64,000 bases of DNA from Pseudomonas versuta (GCF_001294575.1 NZ_CP012676.1:2914001-2978000), one strand, 5' to 3'. Numbered from the stretch's first letter, positions 16,524 to 27,300 are shown. Made by a program: numbers and translations. The notes: generated by a model from the letters alone, not told the origin.

Positions 16524-18353
16524 CTTTATCGCTATTTTGAAAAGCTGATCGATATTTTCCGCGAAGCTCCCACGCCTGCTCCACCCAGTACTGTCTGGGC
16601 GTTTTATTACTACTACCTGCGCCAGGTGTGGCCGATCTTTGCCGCCCTGCTGGTGGTCGGGCTGATTGCCGCCTTGATCGAAGTCTCTCTGTTCAGCTAC
16701 CTGAGCACACTGATTGACCTGACCCAGGGCACGCCCACTACCGATTTCTTCAGAATCCACAGCAACGAGCTGATCTGGATGGCGGTCGTTGCACTGATTA
16801 TCCGCCCCATTTTCTTCGGCCTGCATGACCTGCTGGTGCACCAGACCCTGAACCCGAGCATGACCAGCATGATCCGCTGGCAAAACCACAGCTACGTGCT
16901 CAAGCAAAGCCTCAACTTCTTTCAAAATGACTTCGCCGGGCGTATTGCCCAGCGCATCATGCAAACCGGCAACTCGCTGCGCGACTCGGCCGTGCAGGCC
17001 GTCGATGCCCTGTGGCATGTATTGATCTATGCCATCAGCTCGCTGGTGCTGTTTGCCGAGGCTGACTGGCGCCTGATGATCCCGCTGCTGACCTGGATCG
17101 CCTGCTATATCGGCGCGCTTTACTATTTCGTGCCCCGTGTCAAAGAGCGCTCGGTGGTGTCCTCCGACGCCCGCTCCAAACTGATGGGCCGGATTGTGGA
17201 CGGCTATACCAACATCACCACCCTCAAACTCTTTGCCCATACCAACTTCGAGCAGCAGTACGCCCGCGAAGCCATCATCGAGCAAACCGAAAAAACCCAG
17301 CTGGCCAGCCGCGTCGTGACCAGCATGGATGTCACCATCACCACCCTCAACGGCCTGTTGATCGTGACCACCAGCGGCCTGGCATTGTGGTTATGGAGCC
17401 AGTCGCTGATCAGTGTGGGGGCAATTGCCCTGGCAACCGGGCTGGTGATTCGCATCGTCAACATGTCCGGCTGGATCATGTGGGTGGTCAACGGCATCTT
17501 TGAAAACATCGGCATGGTCCAGGACGGCTTGCAGACCATCGCCCAGCCTGTTGCCGTGACTGACCGTGAACAGGCACCGCGCCTGAACGTAGACCGCGGC
17601 GAAGTGCGCTTTGAACACGTGGATTTCCACTACGGCAAACGCAGCGGAATCATCAGCGACCTCAATCTGGTGATCAAACCCGGCGAAAAAATCGGCCTGA
17701 TCGGCCCTTCCGGCGCGGGCAAGTCAACGCTGGTCAACCTGCTGCTGCGCCTGTACGACCTGCAAGGCGGAAGAATCCTGATCGACGGTCAGAATATTGC
17801 CGAAGTCACTCAAGAAAGCCTGCGCGAACAAATCGGCATGATCACCCAGGACACCTCGCTGCTGCATCGCTCGATCCGCGACAACCTGCTGTACGGCAAA
17901 CCGGACGCCACCGATGAAGAACTCTGGGAGGCGGTACGCAAGGCCCGCGCCGACGAGTTCATCCCCAACCTGTCCGATGCCCAGGGCCGCAGCGGCTTCG
18001 ACGCCCACGTGGGTGAGCGCGGGGTCAAGCTGTCGGGGGGCCAGCGCCAGCGCATCGCCATTGCCCGGGTACTGCTCAAGAACGCACCGATCCTGATCAT
18101 GGACGAGGCCACCTCTGCACTGGACTCCGAAGTGGAAGCGGCCATCCAGGAAAGCCTTGAAACCCTGATGCAAGGCAAAACCGTGATTGCCATCGCTCAC
18201 CGGCTGTCCACCATCGCCCGGATGGACCGGTTGGTGGTTCTGGAAAAAGGCCATATCGCCGAGTCCGGGACCCATGCCGAACTGCTCGCCCATGGTGGCT
18301 TGTATGCACGTCTGTGGCAGCATCAAACAGGCGGGTTTGTAGGGCTGGACTGA
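16521..18353 (+). CDS. MsbA-like ABC transporter (fused permease and ATPase)
   Basis: A 610-residue half-transporter: six-helix membrane domain (about 1-330) and a nucleotide-binding domain with Walker A GPSGAGKST, signature LSGGQRQRIAIARVLL, Walker B LIMDEATSALD and the H-loop AIAHRLST. Homodimers of this class export lipids or drugs from the inner membrane. The start is ATG 16521 (MLYRYFEKLIDIF); an in-frame GTG at 16515 is a weaker alternative. It follows ppiA and matches the PA3228 type. A terminator follows. Substrate unknown. Confidence 0.9.
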   Translation: MLYRYFEKLIDIFREAPTPAPPSTVWAFYYYYLRQVWPIFAALLVVGLIAALIEVSLFSYLSTLIDLTQGTPTTDFFRIHSNELIWMAVVALIIRPIFFGLHDLLVHQTLNPSMTSMIRWQNHSYVLKQSLNFFQNDFAGRIAQRIMQTGNSLRDSAVQAVDALWHVLIYAISSLVLFAEADWRLMIPLLTWIACYIGALYYFVPRVKERSVVSSDARSKLMGRIVDGYTNITTLKLFAHTNFEQQYAREAIIEQTEKTQLASRVVTSMDVTITTLNGLLIVTTSGLALWLWSQSLISVGAIALATGLVIRIVNMSGWIMWVVNGIFENIGMVQDGLQTIAQPVAVTDREQAPRLNVDRGEVRFEHVDFHYGKRSGIISDLNLVIKPGEKIGLIGPSGAGKSTLVNLLLRLYDLQGGRILIDGQNIAEVTQESLREQIGMITQDTSLLHRSIRDNLLYGKPDATDEELWEAVRKARADEFIPNLSDAQGRSGFDAHVGERGVKLSGGQRQRIAIARVLLKNAPILIMDEATSALDSEVEAAIQESLETLMQGKTVIAIAHRLSTIARMDRLVVLEKGHIAESGTHAELLAHGGLYARLWQHQTGGFVGLD

Positions 18354-18391
18354 GGTAAAAAAAGCAGACCTGTAACGCCACTGATACACAG

Positions 18392-18430
18392 CGCCAGCGC
18401 CCGTTTTTAAAGGGCTCTGGCGTTTTTTTT
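18392..18430 (+). terminator. Rho-independent terminator after the ABC transporter gene
   Basis: CGCCAG-GCCC pairs with GGGC-CTGGCG across 18392-18422 (with small mismatches and a loop of T/A), followed by eight T. Confidence 0.85.
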
Positions 18431-18553
18431 GGACGCTTGCCAATCCTTGGCGGCCTGCTGTACTGAAGTATGAATTCAGGAGAGCTCTGCAATTAACGCA
18501 GGATGCATCCCGGCGTCATCCGGTCGATAGATTTATCTATCCAGGACCTTGAA

Positions 18554-19255
18554 ATGAACTTGCTCAAACGCTCGGCTACGGAGTTGGTTGGTACTTTCTG
18601 GTTGGTTCTTGGTGGTTGTGGCAGCGCAGTGCTGGCCGCAGCTTTCCCCCACGTCGGTATCGGATTGCTTGGAGTCGCACTCGCTTTTGGCCTTACCGTC
18701 CTCACCATGGCATTCGCCATAGGGCATATCTCCGGTTGCCACCTTAACCCCGCTGTATCGTTCGGACTGTGGGTGGGCGGGCGCTTTCCTGCAAAAGAGC
18801 TGCCTGCCTATATGGTGGCCCAGGTTCTGGGTGGCATCATCGCCGCCGCGCTGCTGTATTTGATTGCCAGTGGCAAACCCGGCTTTGACCTGGCCGCCAG
18901 CGGACTGGCCGCCAATGGTTATGGCGACCACTCCCCAGGCGGTTACTCGATGATCTCGGGGCTGGTGTGCGAAGTGGTGATGACGGCGATGTTCATCCTG
19001 ATCATCATGGGCGCCACCGACAAGCGCGCCCCTGCAGGTCTGGCACCGATAGCCATCGGCCTGACGCTGACCCTGATCCACCTGATCTCGATCCCGGTCA
19101 CCAACACTTCCGTCAACCCGGCACGCAGCACTGGCCCGGCCTTGATCGTAGGCGGCTGGGCACTTGAGCAGTTATGGATGTTCTGGCTCGCACCGCTGGT
19201 GGGCGCGGCCATGGGTGCCTTGACGTATCGCTGGCTGGGCAAGGAAAACAGCTGA
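18554..19255 (+). CDS. aqpZ: Aquaporin Z
   Basis: A 233-residue, six-helix water channel of the inner membrane. Both NPA motifs are present (HLNPAVSFG near residue 63 and [12 protein letters not shown] near 185), the second followed by Arg as expected for the selectivity filter; a short loop and small size are typical of AqpZ rather than a glycerol facilitator. ATG 18554 is chosen, with AGGA upstream; earlier in-frame codons give an N-terminus unlike the family. It lies alone between the ABC gene terminator and the convergent frameshifted gene at 19274. Confidence 0.94.
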   Translation: MNLLKRSATELVGTFWLVLGGCGSAVLAAAFPHVGIGLLGVALAFGLTVLTMAFAIGHISGCHLNPAVSFGLWVGGRFPAKELPAYMVAQVLGGIIAAALLYLIASGKPGFDLAASGLAANGYGDHSPGGYSMISGLVCEVVMTAMFILIIMGATDKRAPAGLAPIAIGLTLTLIHLISIPVTNTSVNPARSTGPALIVGGWALEQLWMFWLAPLVGAAMGALTYRWLGKENS

Positions 19256-19273
19256 CAGGCAACCCGGCGAGGA

Positions 19274-20397
19274 TCAGGCCTGCCGGTAAGGCAGAGCCGA
19301 CCTCGCCTCTTCGGCATACGCCAGCACCCCCACCCGCTCACGCGCCAGAAAATCGCTGACTGCCGCTTTCAAACCCTGATGGCGCAAGTAATGCCAGGAA
19401 TGGGTGATGACCGGCTCAAAGCCGCGGATCAGCTTGTGCTCACCTTGCGCACCGGCGTCAAAGCGCTGAATGCCGCCTGCGATGGCGTAATCCATGCCCT
19501 GATAAAAACAGGTTTCGAAGTGCAATCGGTCGAACTCGCCCAGGCACCCCAATAGCGTCCATACAGGCTGTCACCGCCAATCAGGCTGAAGGCCATTGCC
19601 ACCGGGTTTGAACCCTGCCTGGCCAGCACGACACGAATGGACTCGGGCATGCGCTCGGCCAGCAGACTGAAAAATTCACGGGTCAGGTACGGGTTTTGTC
19701 GACGCACGGCGTAGGTATTGGCATAGCAGGCATAAACGAAATCCCATTGCGCTTCGCTCACTTGATGACCTTCTAGCCATTCAAACTCAAACCCCTGCCC
19801 GGCCACTTGCTCGCGCTCCTTGCGCATTTGCTTACGCTTGCGCGAACTCAATCCATCGAGGAAATCCTGAAAGTCACGGTACCCGCGGTTCTGCCAATGA
19901 AACTGGCAGCCCAGCCGCTGCAGCCAGCCGGGCTGTTGTGACAATGCGGTATCGGCCAGCTCATCGGTGAAATTGATATGGGCGCTGCTGAGCCCTTCTA
20001 TCTCCAGGTAACCGGGCAAGGCGCCAAGCAATTCAAGCCCGTCTGCGCTACTGGCTGCCAGCAATCGCGGACCGCTGACCGGACTGAACGGCACCGCAGT
20101 CAGCAGTTTGGGGTAGTACTCAATGCCCGCCCGCTCGCAAGCATTGGCCCATTCATGATCGAACACGTATTCACCGTAGGAATGCCATTTTCGATAACTG
20201 GGAAGCGCTGCCAGCAACTGGCCGTTTTCATAATGCAGCAAGTGCTCGGGCTGCCAGCCGGACTGAGGCCCCAGGCTGGCGCTGTCTTCCAGCGCACTCA
20301 GAAAAGCATGGCGCAGGAACGGTTGAGCCACTGGCACCAGTGCATCCCATTCATGGGCCGAGATGGCGCCCAGGCTGTCCAGACGGTGTAACGGCAT
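19274..20397 (-). pseudogene. FemAB/GNAT-like (DUF482) protein gene with a frameshift
   Basis: From ATG 20397 (MPLHRLDSLGAISAHEW) the frame encodes a DUF482 FemAB-like acyltransferase up to SLIGGDSLYGRYWG, then continues out of frame as AWASSTDC. The correct continuation, CLGEFDRLHFETCFYQG to the end at 19274, is in the next frame and runs to PYRQA. The shift is at four C on the + strand (19547-19550); one extra C would restore a protein of about 374 residues. Homologues are called GNAT-family or peptidogalycan biosynthesis/recognition proteins. Either a real loss of function or a homopolymer sequencing error. Confidence 0.85.
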
Positions 20398-20780
20398 TGG
20401 TTGTCCCCGGAGTGCGGCATAGAGCGGCGATGGTAGCACCTGATGCCGGGCTGGCAATGCCGTGCAACCCACAGGCTGTCACGTAGCCGTTGCCGCAGAC
20501 GACGTCCGATTGCGAAGCGATCGTAAACCTTCAAAACAGGGCTCGGCTGACAGATTGCGATCACTGACCCTACGACCCTGCGAGCGCCTGACTTGCTGTC
20601 ACAGACTTGCTATCACTTTGCCACTTTTCTGTCATATCCAGCCGCGATACTGGCGCCGCTTCTTAGAACACGGGGCTATGAGCGGTGTAACTGCAGCAGC
20701 CTCAGCTTCATTAATGCGAGCCCATCAAGGGCCGAATTTTTCTGAGATGGCCTGGGCCATCTCGACACTGGGAGTTTCAT
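20398..20780. other. Upstream region of the putative porin gene
   Basis: This 383-base region lies between the divergent frameshifted gene and the porin gene. It holds three CTGTCA-like heptamers (20596-20602, 20610-20616, 20629-20635) at about 14- and 19-base steps, then a GATACT near 20646-20651 that could be a -10 box. The remaining sequence shows no gene. Confidence 0.4.
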
Positions 20781-22073
20781 ATGCGTCTTGTATCTACACG
20801 GGTTGCGGCGGGACTGTGTGGGGGGCTGGTATTGGCCATGAGCGTTCCGGCAAGTGCCGGGGTCGATGCCAAATTGCTCGAAATGCTTAAAGCCAACGGC
20901 TCCATTTCGCCGGCCCAATATGCCGAACTGCAAACCGAACTGACCAGTGAGAAACAGGCCCAACAAGAAGCAGTCGCCAATCAGGTGAAAAAATCTGACC
21001 TCAGCGCCTTCGAACAAAAAGTGGCCTGGGCTGCCAAGACTGAATTCAAGGGCGACGTCCGGGTTCGTCAGGAAACGGTCAAAATCGATGGCGAATCCGA
21101 TGGTAAAAACAAGGATCGCCAACGAATCCGTGCCCGCCTGGGCGCCTATACCGAAATCAACCCGCAAGTGAACACCGGTATCCGCATTGCCACTGGTGGA
21201 GGCGACGATGCACGCTCCACCAACCAGGACCTGGACAACTATTTCGACAAGAAACAACTGTGGCTCGATCAGGCCTACATCGACTATCACCCCACAGCCG
21301 TCAAGGACCTGCACCTGATCGGCGGCAAGATGCCGCAACCCTGGGTCAACATGGGCGACGTGATCTGGGATAGCGATATCAACCCTGAAGGTCTGGCGGC
21401 CACTTACAAGCACAACCTGGGTAACAGCGGCATCGAGATGTTCGGTAGCGCCGGTTACTACACTCTCAAGGACAACGTCGACGGCGAAGGTGTGCAGTTT
21501 CGCAACGACCTGAGCCTGTATGCAGGCCAGCTGGGCGCCCGTTTCGCACCGACCGACAGCCTGAAAGTGACGTTGGGCGGCAGTGTTTACAGCTACAACA
21601 ATGACAAGGACAGCGCCTGCCCTACTACCGGCACCAAGACCACGCCATGCGCGCTGGCCGTTAACGGCAACAGCACCGACGAATTCCGTCTGTACGAAGG
21701 CTTCGGTCAGATCGATATCGCCAACCTGCCGGTACCACTGTCGCTGTACGGTCAATACGTACACAACGCAGCCACCGACAGTGATCAAGACAACGCCTGG
21801 CTGGTGGGTTTCAAAAGCAAGTTGAACGCCTTCAGCCTGGACTACAACTACCGCGATATTCAGCGTAACGCGGTGGTGGGTGCCTTTACAGACTCTGACT
21901 TTGCCAACGGCACTACCGGTTCACGCGGGCACAAAGTCAAAGTGGGCTACGAGATCGACAAGAACTTTGGTGTCGGCGTTACGTACTTCCTGACCAAGGC
22001 CGATTACGCGACCACTACCCAGAAAGATGCCAACGCCAACACCCTGCAACTGGATGTAGAAGCCAAGTTCTAA
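20781..22073 (+). CDS. Putative outer-membrane porin
   Basis: A 430-residue protein with a signal peptide (cleavage near VPASA-GVDAK, about residue 26), an N-terminal periplasmic coiled segment (LLEMLKANGSISPAQYAELQTEL, roughly 30-55) and a long beta-barrel domain ending in KF with a terminal Phe. The layout fits the putative porin family (Porin_5). Pseudomonas porins of this type often carry such an N-terminal helix before the barrel. ATG 20781 is at the end of a TTTCAT sequence with GGGAG nearby. The downstream sigma gene is on the opposite strand. Confidence 0.88.
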   Translation: MRLVSTRVAAGLCGGLVLAMSVPASAGVDAKLLEMLKANGSISPAQYAELQTELTSEKQAQQEAVANQVKKSDLSAFEQKVAWAAKTEFKGDVRVRQETVKIDGESDGKNKDRQRIRARLGAYTEINPQVNTGIRIATGGGDDARSTNQDLDNYFDKKQLWLDQAYIDYHPTAVKDLHLIGGKMPQPWVNMGDVIWDSDINPEGLAATYKHNLGNSGIEMFGSAGYYTLKDNVDGEGVQFRNDLSLYAGQLGARFAPTDSLKVTLGGSVYSYNNDKDSACPTTGTKTTPCALAVNGNSTDEFRLYEGFGQIDIANLPVPLSLYGQYVHNAATDSDQDNAWLVGFKSKLNAFSLDYNYRDIQRNAVVGAFTDSDFANGTTGSRGHKVKVGYEIDKNFGVGVTYFLTKADYATTTQKDANANTLQLDVEAKF

Positions 22074-22141
22074 GAGCAAACCGTTGAGTGAAGGTAGCGT
22101 CGATCCCCTCTTATCCGTCGACGACGCCTTCACTTGGCGTT

Positions 22142-22375
22142 TCATTCCCCGCCTGACCGCTCGCGCATCATCCTTTTGACCGTCACCTCAGGATCGATCG
22201 ACGGCTCTTCAGGCATCGCTGCAAGCACTGCCCCCATCAAACGCATTTGCCGGGTAAAACGTCTGCAGTTCGGACAAAATAGCAAATGATGGCGCACCCT
22301 CAAGCGCTGACGAAATGTCAGTTGACCATCCAGATAATCACTCGACCGGGCAACGTATTGCTTGCAGGTCAGCAT
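22142..22375 (-). CDS. Zinc-finger (zf-HC2) anti-sigma factor
   Basis: A 77-residue soluble protein with the zinc-binding motif H-x3-C-x2-C (HLLFCPNC, about 30-38) plus an upstream Cys/His region (MLTCKQYVARSSDYLDG), the pattern of ZAS anti-sigma factors. No membrane helix is present, so it acts in the cytoplasm. Its start overlaps the end of the ECF sigma gene by 7 bases, so the two are translationally coupled, and it should bind and hold that sigma factor. Zinc or redox sensing is possible but not shown. Confidence 0.85.
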   Translation of the reverse strand: MLTCKQYVARSSDYLDGQLTFRQRLRVRHHLLFCPNCRRFTRQMRLMGAVLAAMPEEPSIDPEVTVKRMMRERSGGE

Positions 22376-22976
22376 TCACCGGTTTCCTCGAAATGCTCCA
22401 CGGTCGCGAAGACTTTAAGCCGGGCCCGATGTACCAGCACCCTGACATTGGAGAGGGATATATCAAGAAGATTACAAATCTCTTCCAGCGCTAGCCCCTG
22501 ACGCTCACGCAACACCAGCACACTGCTTTGCAACTGTGGGAGGCTGAGCAGCGTGTGCTCAAGGCACTCACGCAGTTCATTTTCAGCGAGCAAGGCTTCA
22601 GGGGTGTCCTGATGCCAGGCCAGGGGCGCGAGCAGCCAGTGACCATCAGCGGAAAACCGATCATCGTCGATCGTGCCGTGAGGCGAAGGTAAATCGTCGA
22701 GCAGAACTTCCCGGCGATTTTGCTTGTAACGGTTTTTGGCAGCGTTGGCAGTAATGGTCAGCAGCCAGGTTTTCAGGCTCGAGCGCGATTCAAATCCGCC
22801 AATATTGCGTACCACCGACAGCCAGGCATCCTGCACGGCTTCGTCAGCATGCCGACTGCCAACAATGGCGTAGGCCACCGCACGCATGGCCCCTGATAAG
22901 TACTGACCAGTTCCCTGAACGCCTGCTGTTCCCCGGCCAGTAGACGCTTGAGCAGTTCCGTATCGTCAGCCGCCAT
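22369..22976 (-). pseudogene. ECF-type RNA polymerase sigma factor gene with a frameshift
   Basis: From ATG 22976 (with GAGG upstream) the first 29 codons encode a normal sigma start, MAADDTELLKRLLAGEQQAF... to STYQG, then leave frame. Continuing from MRAVAYAIVGSRHADEAVQD (22887 onward) in the next frame gives region 2 (EAVQDAWLSVVRNIGGFESR), the linker and region 4 (ERQGLALEEICNLLDISLSN). One missing base at four C (22890-22893) explains the break. Restored, it would be about 202 residues and a normal ECF sigma factor. The anti-sigma gene follows intact. Confidence 0.85.
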
Positions 22977-22996
22977 GGGTGCCTCTGCTTACTGTT

Positions 22997-23045
22997 CTGT
23001 AGGAGCGAGCTTGCTCGCGAGCTTTTTAAACGCTCGCTCCTGCAG
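22997..23045. repeat. REP-type inverted repeat pair
   Basis: CTGTAGGAGCGAGCTTGCTCGCGAG at 22997-23021 is followed about ten bases later by an inverted GCTCGCTCCTGCAG arm. It lies between the sigma factor gene and the ketosynthase gene. Confidence 0.7.
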
Positions 23046-23055
23046 AGGATAGGAA

Positions 23056-24177
23056 TCAGCGTTTACGCAGAATCACGCTGCCAATTGAATAGCCCGCACC
23101 GAAGGAGCTGAGCACTGCCAGTGCGCCACTTTGCAGGTCGTCCTGATACGTGTGGAAGGCAATCACCGAACCCGCCGAACTGGTATTGGCGTAAGTGTCG
23201 AGAATCACTGGCGCTTCTTCGATCGAGGCTTCACGGCCCAGCAGGCGCTTGACGATCAGGTGGTTCATGCTCAGGTTGGCCTGGTGCAGCCAGAAGCGCT
23301 TCACATCAGCCACATCGAGCTGGTTCTCTTGCAGATGCTGAGCGATCAGCTCGGCCACCATCGGGCACACATCACGGAATACCTTGCGGCCTTCCTGGAC
23401 GAACAGCTTGTCGGGGCTGTCTGGGGATTCGTCAGAAGCACGGTTGAGAAAACCGAAGTTGTTGCGGATGTTGTTCGAGAACGTGGTCAGCAGTTTGCTG
23501 CTGACAATGTCGAACTGATGCGGCGAAGTGGCCAGATCGGCACGTTCAACCACCACTGCGGTGGCCGCATCGCCGAAGATGAAGTGACTGTCGCGGTCGC
23601 GGAAGTTCAGGTGGCCGGTGCACACCTCAGGGCTGATCAACAGCACCGCGCGGGCCTGCCCCAGCTGGACGCTGTTGCTGGCGGTCTGAATGCCGAAGGT
23701 CGCCGAAGAACAGGCGACGTTCATGTCAAAGCCAAAACCCTGGATACCCAGCGCATGCTGAACTTCAATTGCAATGGCCGGATACGGACGTTGCAGGTTG
23801 GAGCAGGCAACGATAACGCCATCGATGTCGGCAGCGGTTTTACCCGCACGTTCAAGCGCCTGTTTGGCGGCGCCCACGGCCATTTCGCAGAGAATCGACA
23901 TTTCGTCGTTCGAGCGTTCAGGCAAATGCGGGCGCATGCGTTGCGGGTCCAGGATGCCGGCCTTGTCCATCACAAAGCGGCTTTTGATGCCTGAGGCCTT
24001 TTCGATAAAGGCTGCGCTGGACTCGGCCAGAGGTTCGATTTCTCCGGCTTCGATGGCGGCGGCGTTATGCGCATTGAACTGCTGTACATAGGCATTGAAA
24101 GACTGCACCAGCTCTTCATTGGAGATGCTGTTGGCCGGGGTGTACAGGCCGGTGCCGCTGATGACGACGTTATGCAC
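23056..24177 (-). CDS. Beta-ketoacyl-ACP synthase III-like enzyme (PA3286 type)
   Basis: A 373-residue thiolase-fold enzyme. The catalytic triad is present: Cys in NVACSSATFG, His in LHQANLSMN and Asn in TYANTSSAGS. GTG 24177 is chosen because GAGG lies about eight bases upstream; the frame is open to 24201. The length and the QPLAESS-type N-terminal insert match the P. aeruginosa PA3286 enzyme, which condenses C8-CoA from beta-oxidation with malonyl-ACP to feed fatty-acid synthesis, instead of the FabH acetyl-CoA reaction. The orthology is inferred from memory. Confidence 0.88.
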   Translation of the reverse strand: MHNVVISGTGLYTPANSISNEELVQSFNAYVQQFNAHNAAAIEAGEIEPLAESSAAFIEKASGIKSRFVMDKAGILDPQRMRPHLPERSNDEMSILCEMAVGAAKQALERAGKTAADIDGVIVACSNLQRPYPAIAIEVQHALGIQGFGFDMNVACSSATFGIQTASNSVQLGQARAVLLISPEVCTGHLNFRDRDSHFIFGDAATAVVVERADLATSPHQFDIVSSKLLTTFSNNIRNNFGFLNRASDESPDSPDKLFVQEGRKVFRDVCPMVAELIAQHLQENQLDVADVKRFWLHQANLSMNHLIVKRLLGREASIEEAPVILDTYANTSSAGSVIAFHTYQDDLQSGALAVLSSFGAGYSIGSVILRKR

Positions 24178-24291
24178 GGTCGTTCCTCTTATTCTGTTCA
24201 AACAGAAGGTATTGAATTCATTTCAGGCAGTGATAGCGACGAAGTTTGCCATAAACGGCAACTTTTGGCGTTACTTCACGATCGTCCATCT

Positions 24292-24349
24292 CTGCAGGAG
24301 CGAGCTTTCAAGCCGCTAAAGAGCTCGCGAGCAAGCCCGCTCCTGCAGG
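24292..24349. repeat. REP-type inverted repeat pair
   Basis: CTGCAGGAGCGAGCTT (24292-24307) and its inverted partner ending GCTCCTGCAGGG (to 24349), with a second GAGCTCGCGAGCAAGC core between. It lies between the ketosynthase gene and hrpA. Confidence 0.7.
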
Positions 24350-24353
24350 GTAT

Positions 24354-27300
24354 TCAGGCGTCCACCTGGCTCCATTGTTTGCTCAGGCGTTTGTCCGAAA
24401 TGGGCACTTTGGTTCCCAACTGCTGGCCGAACAGTGATACGCGATATTCCTCCAGCCACCAGCGATAAAGCTCCAGTTGCGGGTCGCGCTTGCCTTCCTG
24501 GGCGTGCTTGGTGGCCCGGGCCTGATACTGCGCCCACAAACCGCTCAGCTCGCCACTCCAGACCCGGTCTTTCTGGACCTGAGCGGGGAGTTTCTCCAGG
24601 CGAATTTCAATGGCCTTGAGGTAGCGCGGCAGCTCCTTGAGCCAGACTGCCGGGGTTTCCCGGACAAAACCCGGATACACCAGATTGCCGAGCTGCTGCT
24701 TGATGTCATTCAGGGCAACCGCTTGAGCCAGGTCGATCTTGCCCTTGAAGCGCTTTTGCAGCCCGTGCCACAGCTTGAGAATATCCAGCGTCAGTCTGGC
24801 CAGCTTTTCGGCATGCTCGGTCCAGGCCCCGCGCTTGCGCTCGGCAAGCGCAGCCAGGCCCGCGCCATCGCGCGGCAATACGGCTTCGCCTTCAAGGATG
24901 CAGCTATCGAGGCTGGCCAGCAGAATGTCTTCCACGAGACTCTCGACCCTGCCCAGTTCGCGATACAGCAGTCCCAGTTCAGTCAGCCCCGGCAACTTGG
25001 CGCGCAAGAATTTGGCCGGCTCGGCCAGTTGCTGCATCAACAACCGCTGAAGCGCCCGTCGATGTTGATATTCAGCCTCGGCCGGCGTCGAGAAACGACC
25101 TTCCTTGACGGTGTTGCCCTCTTCTACCAATGCCGGATAAACCGTCATCGACAACCCGGCAATCTTCTGCTGGGTTTTTTCAGCCACCGGGGCAAACACT
25201 TTGGCCTCGACCGGCTGCTGGTTTTTCGCTGTTTGCGGCACCGCCAACGCGGCCTGACTGGCTTGCGCAAAGCGGGCTGTCAGCTCGGCCAGATCGCGGC
25301 CTTCGCCAAGGAACTTGCCTTCGCCATCGACAATTTCAAGGTTCATCTTCAGGTGGTTTTCCACCTGCTGCGCCGCTTCAGTCCACGCCTCGTCGCTCAC
25401 CCGTGCCCCGGTCATGCGCAACAACTCACGGCCCAGCGCCTGGGGCAACGAGCCTTCGGCGAAGGCCATGCGCTGCAAGGCGGCCTTGACGAAGTCCGGT
25501 ACCGGAACAAAGTTTTTCCGTAGCGCCTTGGGCAGGCTGCGTACCAGAGCAATGCATTTGGCCTCGATCATGCCCGGCACCAGCCACTCCAGACGCTCTG
25601 GCGGCAACACCGAGAGCAACGGCGCAGGCACTTTGACCGTTACCCCGTCACGGGGGTGGTTGGGCTCAAAGTGATAACTGAGCTCCAGGGTCAAATCCCC
25701 CAGATGCAGGGTGTCCGGGAAATGCTGGGCGGTGATTTCAGTGGCTTCACGGGCCAGCACGTCTTCTTCGCGCATGATCAACAGCTGCGGGTCTTTCTGG
25801 CTGTTGATGCGATACCAGCTGTCGAAGGTCGCGGTCTGATGAATTTCAGCGGGCAGGCGCGCGTCGTAGAACGCGTACAGGGTTTCTTCGTCGGCCAGAA
25901 TATCGCGGCGCCGGGCCTTGGCCTCCAGCTCGTCGAGTTGTTCCAGCAGTTGGGTATTGGCGGTCAGGCACTTGGCCCGCGACTGGATTTCGCCCCGCAC
26001 CAGGCCTTCGCGGATGAACAGCTCGCGCGACATCACCGGGTCAATCGGCCCGTAATGAACGGCACGGCGACCGACCACAATCAGGCCGAACAAGGTGATC
26101 TGCTCAAAGGCCACCACTTGTCCGCGCTTCTTCTCCCAGTGCGGCTCGAAGTAGTTCTTTTTGATCAGGTGCCCGGCCAGCGGCTCGATCCAGTCCGGCT
26201 CGATCTTGGCCACCATCCGCGCATAGAGCTTGGTGGTCTCGACCAGTTCGGCGGTCATCAGCCATTGCGGGCGTTTTTTACCCAGGCCGGAGGCTGGATG
26301 AATCCAGAACCGGCGCTGACGTGCCCCCAGATAGTCACCCTCTTCAGTCTTTTGCCCGATTTGGCTAAGCAAGCCGGACAACACCGCTTTATGCAGCTTG
26401 GGGTAGTCGGCCGGTTCTTTATTGATCGTCAACTGCATGTCGCGACAGATCAGACTCAATTGGCGGTGTGAGTCGCGCCATTCGCGCAGCCGCAGGTAAT
26501 TGAGGAAGTTCTTGCGGCACCAGTTGCGCAACGGGCTCGCGGTCAAGGCCTGGCGCTGCTCTTCAAAGCCACGCCAGACATTGATCAGCCCGGCAAAATC
26601 GGAGTCCACGTCTTTCCATTGCGCGTGGGCCTGATCCGCCGCCTGCTGGCGTTCGGGCGGACGTTCACGGGGGTCTTGCACCGACATCGCACTGGCAACA
26701 ATCAACACCTCCTGCAAACTGCCAAGCCTGGCCGCTTCCAGCAGCATGCGGCCCATGCGCGGGTCCACCGGCAAGCGCGCCAGTTGACGCCCCAGCGGCG
26801 TGAGCTGATTCTCGCGATTGACTGCCGACAGCTCTTGCAACAGGTTGAAGCCGTCAGTGATGGCCTTGCCATCCGGCGGTTCAATAAACGGGAACGCAGT
26901 AATCTCGCCCAGACGCAGGTGCAACATCTGCAAGATTACGGCGGCAAGGTTGGTCCGCAGAATTTCCGGATCAGTAAATTCCGGGCGCCCGTTGAAATCT
27001 TCTTCGGCGTACAAACGCACACAGATACCCGGCTCAACCCGACCGCAACGGCCTTTACGCTGATTGGCACTGGCCTGTGAAATCGCTTCGATGGGCAGGC
27101 GCTGAACCTTGGCCCGATAGCTATAGCGGCTGATACGGGCGGTGCCGCTGTCGATCACATAGCGAATGCCCGGCACCGTCAGCGAGGTTTCAGCCACGTT
27201 GGTTGCCAGCACCACGCGCCGCCCGGGGTGGGACTGGAAAATACGCTGCTGCTCGGCGGGTGACAGCCGTGCATACAACGGCAGGATTTCGGTGTGCTTG

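Noticed and set aside
20676..21788. 370-codon minus-strand ORF opposite the porin gene
   Set aside because: It is a shadow of the porin gene, rich in Val, Gly and His, with no domain and no start signal.
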